Origin: Betaproteobacteria bacterium
GTDB lineage: Bacteria > Pseudomonadota > Gammaproteobacteria > Burkholderiales > SG8-39
Length of the DNA stretch: 64,000 nucleotides
NCBI GenBank assembly: GCA_004297625.1
Contig: SCTY01000003.1
Coordinates: 62,001 to 126,000 of the forward strand
Reading direction: 5' to 3'
The notes beneath the pieces were generated by a model. That model was given only the letters and a program-made list of their open reading frames with translations. It did no database searches and had not been told where the DNA came from. The position numbers and the translations under genes are program-made. Positions 34,081 through 43,372 of the stretch are shown piece by piece (positions within the stretch are counted from its first letter, which is position 1; the number at the start of each line of letters is the position of its first letter).

Positions 34081-35712
34081 ATGGCCACCGACCCCAAATC
34101 AGCGATCGAGAATGCCCTGCGCGCGGCGCTGCGCCAGGAGGCGCCGCAGTTCGCCGACGCCCCCATCGTGCTCGAGCGTCCCAAGCAGGCGGGGCACGGC
34201 GATTTCTCCTCGAACGTGGCGCTCCAGCTCGCGAAAATGCTGAAAAAGAACCCGCGCGAGTTCGCCAACGCGCTAATAAGCCAAATCAGTCTCGATATCG
34301 TCGAAAAGCCCGAAGTTGCCGGCCCGGGATTCATCAATTTCCGGCTGAAAGCCGGCAGCAAGACCGGCGCCATCCGCCGCGTGCTCGAAGAAGGGCGCGA
34401 CTACGGCCGTGCGCGCCAGGCCCAGCCGCAAAAGATGCAGGTCGAATTCGTCTCCGCGAATCCTACCGGCCCGCTGCACGTCGGCCACGGACGGCAGGCG
34501 GCGCTCGGCGACGCGATCGCCGCGTTGCTCGAATGGCAGGGCCACGCGGTAACGCGCGAGTTCTATTACAACGACGCCGGCGCGCAGATCGAGAACCTCG
34601 CGCTTTCGGTCAAGGCACGCGCAAATGGCGTGCGGCCCGGAGACGCCGGCTGGCCGGAAGAAGGCTACAACGGCGAGTACATCGAGGACATCGCGCGCGA
34701 GTTCGTCGCCAAGGATGGCGACAAGACGAACCTCGATGCGATACGGCAGTTCGCGGTCGCCTACCTGCGCGCCGAGCAGGACGTGGATCTCCAGGCCTTC
34801 GGCGTCAGGTTCGACGTCTACTACCTCGAATCGAGCCTCTACGCGGAAGGCAAAGTCGCCGGCGTAGTGAAAGCATGGTCGGACAACGGCAAGACCTACG
34901 AGCAGGATGGCGCGCTCTGGCTGCGCACCACGGAGTACGGGGACGACAAGAACAGGGTGGTGCGCAAGTCCGACGGCACCTATACCTATTTCGTGCCGGA
35001 CGTCGCCTATCACGTCACGAAATGGCAGCGCGGATTCAAGAAGGTGATCAACGTGCAGGGCACCGATCATCACAGCACGGTGACGCGCGTGCGCGCCGGG
35101 CTGCAGGCGCTGAAGCTCGGCATACCGCAGGGCTATCCCGACTATGTGCTGCACAACATGGTGAAGGTCATGCGCGGCGGCGCGGAGGTGAAGATCTCGA
35201 AGCGCGCCGGATCGTACGTCACGGTGCGCGACCTCATAGACTGGGTCGGGCGCGACGCGGTGCGGTTCTTCCTCGTGTCGCGCAAGGCGGATTCCGAATT
35301 CGTCTTCGACGTCGACCTGGCGCTCGAAAAGAGCGAGGAAAACCCGGTGTACTACGTGCAGTACGCGCACGCGCGCGTCTGCAGCGTGTTCGCCCAGTGG
35401 GGCGGAGACCCGGGCTCGCTTTCCGGGGCGGACCTGAATCGCCTCGCCAATCCGCGCGAGCTCACGCTATCGCAGCGTCTCGCCGAATTTCCGGAGCTCG
35501 TCGCCACTGCGGCTCGCGAGCACGCGCCGCACTCGGTCGCGTTCTACCTGCGCGATCTCGCGGGCGAATTCCACAGCTACTATAATGCGGAGCGCATCCT
35601 CGTCGAGGACGAGGCGCTGCGCGCGGCGCGCCTTGCGCTATGCGCAGCGGTGCGTCAAACGCTCGCCAACGGGCTGTCGCTCCTCGGCGTCAGCGCCCCG
35701 GAGAAGATGTAA
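34081..35712 (+). CDS. argS: Arginyl-tRNA synthetase
   Basis: This 543-residue class I synthetase charges tRNA-Arg. The N-terminal additional domain ([18 protein letters not shown]) is followed by [20 protein letters not shown] with the HIGH-type HVGHG near 133. The KMSKS-like [10 protein letters not shown] is near 370, and an anticodon-binding C-terminal domain ends in [11 protein letters not shown]. It starts 16 bases after priA and is followed at once by the SPOR gene (TAA then ATG). The length is normal. Confidence 0.95.
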   Translation: MATDPKSAIENALRAALRQEAPQFADAPIVLERPKQAGHGDFSSNVALQLAKMLKKNPREFANALISQISLDIVEKPEVAGPGFINFRLKAGSKTGAIRRVLEEGRDYGRARQAQPQKMQVEFVSANPTGPLHVGHGRQAALGDAIAALLEWQGHAVTREFYYNDAGAQIENLALSVKARANGVRPGDAGWPEEGYNGEYIEDIAREFVAKDGDKTNLDAIRQFAVAYLRAEQDVDLQAFGVRFDVYYLESSLYAEGKVAGVVKAWSDNGKTYEQDGALWLRTTEYGDDKNRVVRKSDGTYTYFVPDVAYHVTKWQRGFKKVINVQGTDHHSTVTRVRAGLQALKLGIPQGYPDYVLHNMVKVMRGGAEVKISKRAGSYVTVRDLIDWVGRDAVRFFLVSRKADSEFVFDVDLALEKSEENPVYYVQYAHARVCSVFAQWGGDPGSLSGADLNRLANPRELTLSQRLAEFPELVATAAREHAPHSVAFYLRDLAGEFHSYYNAERILVEDEALRAARLALCAAVRQTLANGLSLLGVSAPEKM

Positions 35713-36309
35713 ATGACTGGCTCCAGACCGAGAAACACGCCCGCGACCCGCAAGCGGTCCTCGGGCGGCTTCATGCTCGGCGTGTTCGTGGGGCTGGTCA
35801 TCGGCCTCGGCGTGTCGCTCGGCATCGCCTTCTACCTCAACAAGACGCCGGTGCCGTTCCTCACGGCGAAGCCCAAGCAGGCCGAAAAGGGCGAGGCGGC
35901 AAAACCGGGCCCGATCGCCGGTCTGCCGCATGCCGCGCCCGCCGCGCCGGCGGAAAAGCCGAAGTTCGATTTCTACAAGATCCTCCCGGGGCAGGAGGAA
36001 ACGGTCTCGGAGAAGGAGCTGCGGGAACGGATGAAGGCCGCCCGCAGTCAACAGAACATCCCGAAGGACGTTTACTTCATCCAGGCGGGCTCGTTCCAGA
36101 ACCCGGCGGACGCCGACAACCAGAAAGCCCGGCTCGCGATCCTGGGCTTCGAGTCGAGCGTCGAGCCGGCCAATCTCCCGGACAAGGGCACGTGGTACCG
36201 GGTGCGGATGGGGCCCTACAGCAAGCTCGACGAGATCAACCGCATTCGCCAGGCGCTGGCGCAGAACGGCATCGACGCCAGCCTGGTCAAGATCAAGGAG
36301 CCGCAGTAG
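35713..36309 (+). CDS. SPOR-domain protein (FtsN-like)
   Basis: This 198-residue protein has a basic N-terminus, one transmembrane segment (GVFVGLVIGLGVSLGIAFYL, about 22-44), a Pro/Ala-rich linker and a C-terminal SPOR domain from about 115 (YFIQAGSFQNPADADNQKAR, WYRVRMGPYSKLDEINRIRQ). SPOR domains bind denuded peptidoglycan at the septum, and FtsN-like proteins link the inner membrane to the division site. The gene starts at the base after the argS stop, which is the common argS-SPOR-dsbA order. It is likely a division protein, but it is not shown to be FtsN. Confidence 0.9.
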   Translation: MTGSRPRNTPATRKRSSGGFMLGVFVGLVIGLGVSLGIAFYLNKTPVPFLTAKPKQAEKGEAAKPGPIAGLPHAAPAAPAEKPKFDFYKILPGQEETVSEKELRERMKAARSQQNIPKDVYFIQAGSFQNPADADNQKARLAILGFESSVEPANLPDKGTWYRVRMGPYSKLDEINRIRQALAQNGIDASLVKIKEPQ

Positions 36310-36312
36310 GAC

Positions 36313-36927
36313 ATGAGAAAAATCTTCGCCCTGATTACCGCAATGGTTCTCGGCCTGCCGCTCGCCGCGGCTGCGCAATCCTTTCAGTACACCGAGCTCA
36401 AGCCGCCGCAGGCGCTCGAGAGCAAGGGCAAGGTCGAGGTCATCGAGTTCTTCTGGTACGGCTGCATCCACTGCTACAACCTCGAGCCGTACATCGAGGC
36501 CTGGGAGAAGAAACTGCCGAAGGACGTGGAGTTCAAGCGCGTTCCGGCGGTGTTCAGCCCGCGCTGGGGGTACGACGCGTCGGTGTTCTACACCTTTGAA
36601 GCGCTGGGCGTGCTCGACAAGCTCCACCGGCCGCTCTTTGACGCGATCCACAAGGACCGCCTGCGCACCGACGACCCGCAAGCCATGGGCGAGTGGCTGC
36701 AGAAGCACGGCGTCGACCCGAAGAAATTCAACGACACGATGAAATCCTTCGGCGTGCAGAGCAAGACGCGCCGCGCCACGCAGCTCACCGTCGCCTACAA
36801 GATCGACGGCACGCCCGCCATGGCGGTCAACGGCCGCTACACCGTAAGCGCCGAGCAGGGCCGGACCCAACAAGGCATGCTGAAGACGGTGGACGGCCTC
36901 GTCGAGATGGAACGCAAGCAAAAATAG
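36313..36927 (+). CDS. dsbA: Thiol:disulfide interchange protein DsbA
   Basis: This 204-residue periplasmic oxidoreductase has a signal peptide at residues 1-21 (ending AAAAQ) and the active site C-I-H-C at 51-54 in FFWYGCIHCYN. The helical insert is standard and GTPAMAVNGRY contains the cis-proline loop. The active-site dipeptide Ile-His replaces the E. coli Pro-His. It oxidises cysteines of exported proteins together with DsbB. It starts 3 bases after the SPOR gene. An inverted repeat begins at the base after the stop codon. Confidence 0.9.
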   Translation: MRKIFALITAMVLGLPLAAAAQSFQYTELKPPQALESKGKVEVIEFFWYGCIHCYNLEPYIEAWEKKLPKDVEFKRVPAVFSPRWGYDASVFYTFEALGVLDKLHRPLFDAIHKDRLRTDDPQAMGEWLQKHGVDPKKFNDTMKSFGVQSKTRRATQLTVAYKIDGTPAMAVNGRYTVSAEQGRTQQGMLKTVDGLVEMERKQK

Positions 36928-36997
36928 GAATTCGGGGTCAGAGTCTTAATTATTGGCGACGCGCAGCTAAAATAATTAAGACTCTGACCCCGAATTC
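36928..36997. repeat. Perfect 27-bp inverted repeat between two dsbA-type genes
   Basis: The arms (36928-36954 and 36971-36997) are fully complementary around a 16-base loop and carry GAATTCGGGGTCAGAGTC. The left arm begins at the first base after the dsbA stop. The element could form a very stable RNA hairpin and end or stabilise the dsbA transcript. The same GGGGTCAGAG core occurs at 30337-30362. No transposase lies nearby. Confidence 0.85.
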
Positions 36998-37012
36998 AGG
37001 ATGGGGGGAAGC

Positions 37013-37648
37013 ATGAGAATCCTTTTCGCGGCGCTGCTCGCCGCCGCCTTCGGGCTCGTGCAAGCGCAGCCGGCATCGGAGCCGACGTCCGGGCGCGACT
37101 ACCAGGAACTGACACCGCCGCACCCGGTGACGAGCGGCGAGCGCGTCGAGGTCATCGAAGTTTTCTACTATGGCTGCCCGGTGTGCTACGAAGCGCAGCC
37201 GCACATCTCGCGCTGGCTGATGCGCGCTGGCCCCGGAATCGTCATGCTGCGGGTACCGGCGGTGTTTACCGAGAGCTCGGAGTCCTTCGCCCGCACGTTC
37301 TACACGCTGGGCGCGATGAACCAGATCGCGCGCCTGCATTGGCCGCTGTACGACAACCATCACTTCGATGGCAAGAAACTGAACGAGGAAGACAACGTCG
37401 TGAAGTGGGTGGCGGGCAACGGCGTGGATGGCGCCCGCTTCAAGGAAATCTGGCATTCGGCGCGGGTCAGCGCACAAGTGGAGGCGGCGAAGAAAGCGCT
37501 CGACACCTACGAAATCAAGGGCGTCCCCTCCTTCGTGATCGACGGCAAATACGTCACGTCTGCCCACATGGCGGGCAGCGTCGCCGACATGATGCGCGTC
37601 GTCGACTACCTCGTGCAGCGCGCGGCCGCCGAGCGGAAGAGACCGTAG
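37013..37648 (+). CDS. DsbA-type thiol:disulfide oxidoreductase, second copy
   Basis: This is a second periplasmic DsbA-like protein of 211 residues with a signal peptide (RILFAALLAAAFGLVQAQ) and active site C-P-V-C at 55-58 in FYYGCPVCYEAQ. The cis-proline loop is GVPSFVIDGKY. It is paralogous to the preceding gene but the active-site dipeptide is different, so the redox potential and partner may differ. The ATG at 37013 with a GGGGGAAG ribosome site is preferred to one 12 bases upstream. It overlaps the SDR start by one base (TAGTG). Confidence 0.88.
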   Translation: MRILFAALLAAAFGLVQAQPASEPTSGRDYQELTPPHPVTSGERVEVIEVFYYGCPVCYEAQPHISRWLMRAGPGIVMLRVPAVFTESSESFARTFYTLGAMNQIARLHWPLYDNHHFDGKKLNEEDNVVKWVAGNGVDGARFKEIWHSARVSAQVEAAKKALDTYEIKGVPSFVIDGKYVTSAHMAGSVADMMRVVDYLVQRAAAERKRP

Positions 37649-38394
37649 TGCGTATCGTCATCACCGGCGCCTCTTCCGGCATCGGCGAGGCGCTGGCCCG
37701 GCATTACGCTTCAGCCGGCACGGTTCTCGGACTGATTTCGCGTCGCGCCTCGAGACCGCCGCTTCCCGGCGAAATCGTCGAGTATCAGGCAGACGTCACC
37801 GACGTGCCGGCGCTGGAGCGCGCGGCGCAGGATTTTCTTGGCCGCTTCGGCGCTCCGGATCTCGTGATTGCCAACGCCGGCATCGGCGTCGGCACCCGCG
37901 GCGATGATCTCGCCGACGTGGAAAAGCTCCGCCGCGTGCTCGACGTGAATGTCGCGGGCCTCGCCGCCACGCTGGCCGCCTTTGCGCCGGCGATGCAGCG
38001 CGCGGGCCGCGGCACGCTCGCCGGGATTGCGAGCGTAGCGGCCTTCAGGGGCCTGGCGGGCAACGGCGCGTACAGCGCTTCGAAGGCGGCCGCGATCAAG
38101 TGGATGGAAAGCCTGCGCGCCGAGCTGCACGGAACCGGTGTTTCGGTGGTGTGCGTCTGTCCCGGCTATATCGACACGCCGATGACGCGCGTGAACCGCT
38201 TCCGTATGCCGTTCCTCCTGCCGTCCGACGAGGCGGCGCGGCGCATCGCGCGCGCCATCGCCGCGCGCCGGAGGCTCGCCGTCGTTCCTTGGCAGATGGC
38301 GGCGGTCTCGGTGCTGCTAAGAACGATGCCCGGTTGGCTGTACGATCGCCTCGCGGCGCGCGCGCCGCGCAAGCCGCGCGACGTGCCGCTCTAG
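37648..38394 (+). CDS. Short-chain dehydrogenase/reductase
   Basis: This 248-residue classical SDR has [20 protein letters not shown] at the N-terminus, the NAG motif ([10 protein letters not shown]), catalytic YSASK near residue 142, and PGYIDTPMT. The hydrophobic C-terminal part ([20 protein letters not shown]) is seen in DltE/YqjQ-like SDRs. The GTG start overlaps the second dsbA stop by one base. Substrate unknown; it converges with the acyl-CoA dehydrogenase gene, overlapping its 3' end by four bases. Confidence 0.85.
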   Translation: MRIVITGASSGIGEALARHYASAGTVLGLISRRASRPPLPGEIVEYQADVTDVPALERAAQDFLGRFGAPDLVIANAGIGVGTRGDDLADVEKLRRVLDVNVAGLAATLAAFAPAMQRAGRGTLAGIASVAAFRGLAGNGAYSASKAAAIKWMESLRAELHGTGVSVVCVCPGYIDTPMTRVNRFRMPFLLPSDEAARRIARAIAARRRLAVVPWQMAAVSVLLRTMPGWLYDRLAARAPRKPRDVPL

Positions 38395-39554
38395 CTCCTG
38401 CCTTCGCGCATGACCTCGTTGGCGATGACGAGGCGCTGAATCTCGCTGGTGCCTTCATAGATGCGCAGCGCGCGGATTTCACGGTAGAGCTTTTCCACCG
38501 GCCGGCCCGAGATCACGCCCGTGCCGCCGAAGAGCTGCACGGCCATGTCGATCACCTGCTGCGCGGTTTCGGTCGCGAAGAGCTTCGCCATCGACGCCTC
38601 GCGCGTGATACGCCGCTTCTCGGTGTCGCGCGTCCAGGCCGCGCGGTAGACGAGAAGCGCGGCGGCATCCACGCCGAGCGCCATGTCGGCGATTTTCGCC
38701 TGCGTGAGCTGAAAGGCAGCGAGCTTCTGGCCGAAGGCCTCGCGCTCCTGCACGCGAGCGAGCGCCTCGGCGAGCGCGCGGCGCGCGAAGCCGAGCGCCG
38801 CCGCGCCGACCGTCGTGCGGAACACGTCGAGCGTTCCCATTGCAACAGTGAAGCCGCCGCCCGGCGAACCGACCAGCGCCGAGGCCGGCACACGGCAATC
38901 CTCCAGAGCGAGCGTGGCAAGCGGGTGCGGCGCGATCACGCGGACGCGCTCGGCCACCTTGAGGCCCGGGTTATCGGCATCGACGATGAACGCCGACAAC
39001 CCCTTTGCGCCGGGCGCCTCGCCGGTGCGCGCGAACACGACGTATTGCGCGGCGATGCCGCCGTTCGAGATCCACGTCTTGGTCCCGTTCAGGACGTAAT
39101 GCGCGCCGTCGCGGGTGGCGGTGGTGCGCATCGCGGCCACGTCGCTGCCGCTTTGCGGCTCGGAAAGCGCGAATGCGGCGATACGTTCGCCGCGCGTCAC
39201 GCCCGGCAAGTAGCGCTTGCGCTGCTCGGGCGTGCCGAAAAGCGATATCGGGCCGCTGCCGAGCCCTTGCATCGCGAACACGAAGTCGGCGAGGCCGTCG
39301 TGCGCCGCGAGGATCTCGCGGCCCAGGCAGATGCGCCGCACGTCGAACGCGCCGTCGAAATTCTCAGGCACGCACGCAGTGAGAAATCCGGCCTGTCCCA
39401 GCCGCTGCGCCAGCCGCGTGCAGGCGGAGTCGAGCGTTGCGTCATCATCGCCGTGCTCGATGTGGCCAAGCTGGCCCACGAAGGCTTGCAAGCGTTCGGC
39501 GAATTGCCGATGCTCGTCGGTGAAAAACGGCCACCTCAGAAAACTCTGGGTCAT
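38391..39554 (-). CDS. Acyl-CoA dehydrogenase
   Basis: This FAD-dependent acyl-CoA dehydrogenase of about 387 residues has [20 protein letters not shown] and [20 protein letters not shown], the substrate/FAD region. The C-terminus carries [20 protein letters not shown] and [20 protein letters not shown]. These motifs fit short/medium-chain and glutaryl/branched members. An ATG at 39578 would add eight residues; the one at 39554 was taken. It is divergent from the crotonase at 39605. The acyl chain specificity is not clear. Confidence 0.85.
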   Translation of the reverse strand: MTQSFLRWPFFTDEHRQFAERLQAFVGQLGHIEHGDDDATLDSACTRLAQRLGQAGFLTACVPENFDGAFDVRRICLGREILAAHDGLADFVFAMQGLGSGPISLFGTPEQRKRYLPGVTRGERIAAFALSEPQSGSDVAAMRTTATRDGAHYVLNGTKTWISNGGIAAQYVVFARTGEAPGAKGLSAFIVDADNPGLKVAERVRVIAPHPLATLALEDCRVPASALVGSPGGGFTVAMGTLDVFRTTVGAAALGFARRALAEALARVQEREAFGQKLAAFQLTQAKIADMALGVDAAALLVYRAAWTRDTEKRRITREASMAKLFATETAQQVIDMAVQLFGGTGVISGRPVEKLYREIRALRIYEGTSEIQRLVIANEVMREGRS

Positions 39555-39604
39555 AGGTTCATTTTTAGGGAGGCTCATGTTTTGTCAAGCATAATCGGCA
39601 GACT

Positions 39605-40384
39605 ATGAAACACGAAGACATGTTCAAGGTTGCCGTGGAGGGAGCGACGCTCCTCATCACGCTCGACAGGGCGCCGGTCAACGCGATCAACGAAGCATGG
39701 ATCGAGCAGCTGCACGCCGTGCTCGACCGGCACGAGGCCGGGGACCAGGCGCGCGTGCTGCGCTTTCGTTCCAGCCTCAAACTCTTCAGCGCCGGCGCGG
39801 ACATCAATTTCCTCATCGAGCGGCTCTCCACCCCGGCGGGCATCGACGCGATGCTCGAGACGGTGCGCAAGATGCAGGGCGTCTACGACCGGATCGAACG
39901 CTCGCCGCTCGTCTCGATCGCCGAGATCGGCGGCGCGGCGCTCGGCGGCGGCTTCGAGCTCGCGCTTGCCTGCGACTTTCGGGTGGCCGCCGCATCGGCC
40001 AAGGTGGGCTTGCCCGAAGCGCGCCTGTCGCTTCTTCCCGGCGCCGGCGGCACCCAGCGGCTCACCCGGCTATGCGGCGCCGCGCTTGCCCGCCGCTTGA
40101 TCCTCGGCGCCGAAGTGCTCGAGGGAACCGAGGCCGCGCGGCTCGGGCTGGTTCACTGGGCCGTTCCTTCCGAGCAGCTCGCCGCCTTTACCGACGAGCT
40201 CGCGCGTCGCCTCGGTTCGCTTCCCAGGCATACCCTCGAAGCGAACAAGCGGTGCATACTCGCCGCTCAAGAACGCGACCCGAACGGATTCAAGCTGGAA
40301 GTCGAGATGACCCGGTTGCTTTATGAGCATCCTGAATCGCTCAAGCGGCTGCGCGCGTTCGTCGCCGAGCGGACGAAGCGCTAG
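39605..40384 (+). CDS. Enoyl-CoA hydratase/isomerase (crotonase fold)
   Basis: This 259-residue crotonase has ITLDRAPVNAINEAWIEQL, SAGADINFLIE and IGGAALGGGFELALACDFRV, the oxyanion-hole and active-site regions. GLPEARLSLLPGAGGTQRLT retains the second catalytic Glu, while the position of the first (Glu144 in rat crotonase) is Ala. Such a pattern is seen in hydratases and isomerases with altered chemistry. It is followed 7 bases later by an acyl-CoA dehydrogenase, so both probably act in the same fatty- or branched-acyl-CoA route. Confidence 0.85.
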   Translation: MKHEDMFKVAVEGATLLITLDRAPVNAINEAWIEQLHAVLDRHEAGDQARVLRFRSSLKLFSAGADINFLIERLSTPAGIDAMLETVRKMQGVYDRIERSPLVSIAEIGGAALGGGFELALACDFRVAAASAKVGLPEARLSLLPGAGGTQRLTRLCGAALARRLILGAEVLEGTEAARLGLVHWAVPSEQLAAFTDELARRLGSLPRHTLEANKRCILAAQERDPNGFKLEVEMTRLLYEHPESLKRLRAFVAERTKR

Positions 40385-40390
40385 CGGTCG

Positions 40391-41554
40391 TTGGACTTTT
40401 CGTTTACGCCGGAGCAGGAGCAAATCCGCCAGGCGATCGAGCGCCTGTGCGCGCCGTTCGACGCCGACTACTGGCTGCGCAGGGACCGCGAGGGCGGATT
40501 TCCGGACGATTTTCACCGCGCGGTGGCGCAAGCGGGCTGGCTAGGAATCGCCATGCCTGAGGAGCACGGCGGCGCGGGCCTGGGCATCACCGAAGCGGCG
40601 CTCATGATGCAGACGATCTCGGCGTCCGGCGCCGGCCTTTCGGGAGCGTCTGCCGTGCACATGAACATCTTCGGGCTGCATCCGGCGGTGGTGTTCGGCA
40701 CGCCGGAGCAGAAGCGCCGCTGGCTGCCGCCGCTCATCGCCGGGGAGGATCGCGCCTGCTTCGCGGTGACCGAGCCGAGCACCGGGCTCAACACGCTCAA
40801 GCTGAAGACGCGCGCTGTGCGCCAGGGCGATCACTACGTCGTCACCGGGCAAAAGGTATGGATCTCCACCGCGCAGGTGGCGAACAAGCTGCTGCTGCTT
40901 GCGCGCACGACACCTATCGAGGAAGCGAAAGGAACGCGCGGGCTTTCGCTTTTCTATACCGATCTGGATAAGAACTCGATCGAGGTGCGCGAGATCGACA
41001 AGATGGGACGCAAGTGCGTCGACTCCAACCAGGTCTTCATCGACGCGCTGCGCGTGCCGGTCGCCGACCGGATCGGCGAGGAAGGCAGCGGTTTCGAGTA
41101 CATCCTGCACGGCATGAACCCCGAGCGCATATTGATCGCCGCCGAGGCGGTTGGGCTCGGCAAGGCGGCGCTCGCGCGCGCCGCGAGCTACGCGAAAGAG
41201 CGCATCGTCTTCGACCGCCCGATCGGGCAAAACCAGGCGATTCAGCACCCGCTCGCGAAATGCTGGATGGAGCTCGAAGCCGCCAACCTCATGGTTTTCA
41301 AAGCCGCGTCGCTTTACGACTGCGGCAAGCCCTGCGGCGCCGAAGCAAACGCGGCCAAGTACCTCGCCGGCGAAGCGAGCTTCCGCGCTTGCGAGACGGC
41401 GATCCTTACCCACGGCGGGATGGGATACGCGCGCGAATACCATGTCGAGCGGTATCTGCGCGAGGCATGGATCCCGCGGCTCGCCCCGGTGAGCCCGCAG
41501 CTCGTGCTCTGCTTCATCGCCGAGAAGGTTCTCGGCCTGCCGAAGTCCTACTGA
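40391..41554 (+). CDS. Acyl-CoA dehydrogenase
   Basis: This acyl-CoA dehydrogenase of 387 residues starts at a TTG and opens DFSFTPEQEQIRQAIERLCA. Typical regions are FAVTEPSTGLNTLKLKTRAV, QKVWISTAQVANKLLLLART and ILTHGGMGYAREYHVERYLR. The sequence is of a clade common in betaproteobacteria with no assigned substrate. It follows the crotonase by 6 bases. Just after the stop a perfect inverted repeat separates it from the convergent phaC. Confidence 0.86.
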   Translation: MDFSFTPEQEQIRQAIERLCAPFDADYWLRRDREGGFPDDFHRAVAQAGWLGIAMPEEHGGAGLGITEAALMMQTISASGAGLSGASAVHMNIFGLHPAVVFGTPEQKRRWLPPLIAGEDRACFAVTEPSTGLNTLKLKTRAVRQGDHYVVTGQKVWISTAQVANKLLLLARTTPIEEAKGTRGLSLFYTDLDKNSIEVREIDKMGRKCVDSNQVFIDALRVPVADRIGEEGSGFEYILHGMNPERILIAAEAVGLGKAALARAASYAKERIVFDRPIGQNQAIQHPLAKCWMELEAANLMVFKAASLYDCGKPCGAEANAAKYLAGEASFRACETAILTHGGMGYAREYHVERYLREAWIPRLAPVSPQLVLCFIAEKVLGLPKSY

Positions 41555-41556
41555 AC

Positions 41557-41612
41557 GAAATAGGGACAGACCCCATTTCAGAGACCACTGAAATGGGGTC
41601 TGTCCCTATTTC
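41557..41612. repeat. Perfect inverted repeat between convergent genes (GGGGTCTGTCCC core)
   Basis: Two complementary arms of 25 bases (41557-41581 and 41588-41612) contain AGGGACAGACCCCATTTC and its complement. The left arm starts two bases after the acyl-CoA dehydrogenase stop, while the phaC stop codon lies inside the right arm. It could act as a bidirectional terminator. It belongs with the repeats at 19905-19932, 30337-30362 and 36928-36997 by core sequence and position. Confidence 0.85.
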
Positions 41613-43372
41613 TTTTGCAGCCGCAGCGTGGCGTAGCTGCCCGGCGCGTCCTCGATCGCATTTTTCGGGACGCGCGCCGGCACCTTGGGCGCGCCGGCGT
41701 TCTGCCGGTCGATCCACGCCTGCCAGTCCTGCCACCAGGAGCCGGGCACCTGCTTCGCGCTAGCGAACCATTCGTCCGCGGTCGCGGGGAGCGAATCGTT
41801 CGTCCAGTAGTGATACTTCCTGCCCGCCGGCGGATTGACGATGCCCGCGATGTGCCCGGAGCCGCCGAGAACGAAGCGCACCGGCCCGCCGAGGTAGCGC
41901 GCGCCCCTGTAGGTCGTCTTCCAGGGCGCGATGTGGTCTTCCACCGTGGAGACGAAGTACGCCGGAATCTTCACCTTGGAAAGATCGATCGGCTCGCCCG
42001 CAAGCGTGATGCCGCCCGGCACGCCGAGCAGGTTCTTGATGTACATGTTGCGCAGGTAGAAGCTGTGCATGCGCGCCGGCATGCGCGTCGAGTCGGAATT
42101 CCAGTAAAGCAGGTCGAACGGGAACGGATCCTTGCCGAGCAGGTAGTTGTTGACGACGAACGACCAGACGAGATCGTTCGCACGCAGCAGGTTGAAGGTG
42201 CTCGCCATTTCCGAGCCTTCGAGGTAGCCGCGCTCGTTCATCTTCTTCTCGAGGTTCGCGACCTGGCCCTCGTCGATGAACACGCCGAGCTCGCCCGGCT
42301 CGGAGAAATCGAGCAGGCTCACGAAGAAGGTGGCGCACTTGACGCGATCATCCTTCTTGTTCGCGAGATAGGCGAGCGTCGCGCCGAGGAGCGTGCCTCC
42401 GAGGCAGTAGCCGATAAAGTTGACTTCGCGCTCGCCGGTCGCCTTCTCGACCGCCGCCATTGCGGCCAGCGGTCCTTCGAACATGTAATCGTCGAACCCC
42501 TTCTGCGCGAGGCGCTGGTCCGGGTTCACCCACGAAATGACGAACACCGTATGGCCCTGCGTCAGGGCCCAGCGGATGAAGGAGTTCTTTTCGCGCAGAT
42601 CGAGGATGTAGTACTTGTTGATCCACGGCGGGATGATGACGAGCGGCCGCTTGTACACGTCCTCGGTGAGCGGCTGATATTGGATGAGCTGCATCAGGTC
42701 CGTCTGGTGGACGACCTTGCCCGGCGTGGTGGCGACATTGCTTCCGAGCTTGAAGGCGTTCTCGTCGGTCATCGAGATGCGCAGCTCGCCCCCGCCCTTC
42801 TCGATGTCCGAGAGCAGGTTGTTCAGCCCGCGCACCAGGTTCTGCCCGCCCGTCTGCATGGTTTCGCGCAGCACCTGCGGGTTGGTGAGCAGGAAGTTGG
42901 ACGGCGCCAGCGCATCCACGTACTGCCGCGTGAAGAAAGCGACCTTCTTTTCCGATTCTTCCGGCAGCCCCTCTACGTTTGCGACCGCGTGCTGGAGGTG
43001 GCGCGCCGCAATGAGGTACGACTGCTTGATGTGGTCGTAGACGAAGTTCGATGACCAGTCGTCGTCCTTGAAGCGCGCATCGCCCTTCGCCGGCTCGGCG
43101 ACCGGCGGCGCCTGCATGCCGAACATCTTCATCCAGCTCGATTGCCACAGCCGCGAGTAGTCAACCCACAGGTTGACCGACATGCTCGCCACGACCGACG
43201 GATCGGCAGCCATGCGCGCGTACAGGTCCATGAACGCCTTGGCGATGCCGAGCTCGTCGCGGATCGCCGCCGAGAGGTTTTCGGTCTGCTTCCGGGCGAA
43301 ATCACCGAGGAGCCTGGACGAGCGCTCGGCGACCTCGTGGCACACGCGTGCAATTTCCGGCGTCTCGTTCAT
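41606..43372 (-). CDS. phaC: Class I poly(3-hydroxyalkanoate) synthase
   Basis: This 588-residue PhaC polymerises (R)-3-hydroxyacyl-CoA at granule surfaces. The lipase-like box FIGYCLGGTLLGATLAY holds the catalytic Cys near residue 323; the Asp is in VEDHIAPW near 479 and the His in GSGHIAGIVNP near 506. The N-terminal PhaC_N region (YDHIKQSYLIAARHLQHAVA) is present. The start ATG overlaps the MBL gene stop (ATGA); upstream open frame is out-of-frame MBL. The C-terminal codons run into the inverted repeat at 41557-41612. phaA/phaB are not adjacent, but a thiolase is encoded at 46978. Confidence 0.94.
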   Translation of the reverse strand: MNETPEIARVCHEVAERSSRLLGDFARKQTENLSAAIRDELGIAKAFMDLYARMAADPSVVASMSVNLWVDYSRLWQSSWMKMFGMQAPPVAEPAKGDARFKDDDWSSNFVYDHIKQSYLIAARHLQHAVANVEGLPEESEKKVAFFTRQYVDALAPSNFLLTNPQVLRETMQTGGQNLVRGLNNLLSDIEKGGGELRISMTDENAFKLGSNVATTPGKVVHQTDLMQLIQYQPLTEDVYKRPLVIIPPWINKYYILDLREKNSFIRWALTQGHTVFVISWVNPDQRLAQKGFDDYMFEGPLAAMAAVEKATGEREVNFIGYCLGGTLLGATLAYLANKKDDRVKCATFFVSLLDFSEPGELGVFIDEGQVANLEKKMNERGYLEGSEMASTFNLLRANDLVWSFVVNNYLLGKDPFPFDLLYWNSDSTRMPARMHSFYLRNMYIKNLLGVPGGITLAGEPIDLSKVKIPAYFVSTVEDHIAPWKTTYRGARYLGGPVRFVLGGSGHIAGIVNPPAGRKYHYWTNDSLPATADEWFASAKQVPGSWWQDWQAWIDRQNAGAPKVPARVPKNAIEDAPGSYATLRLQKK

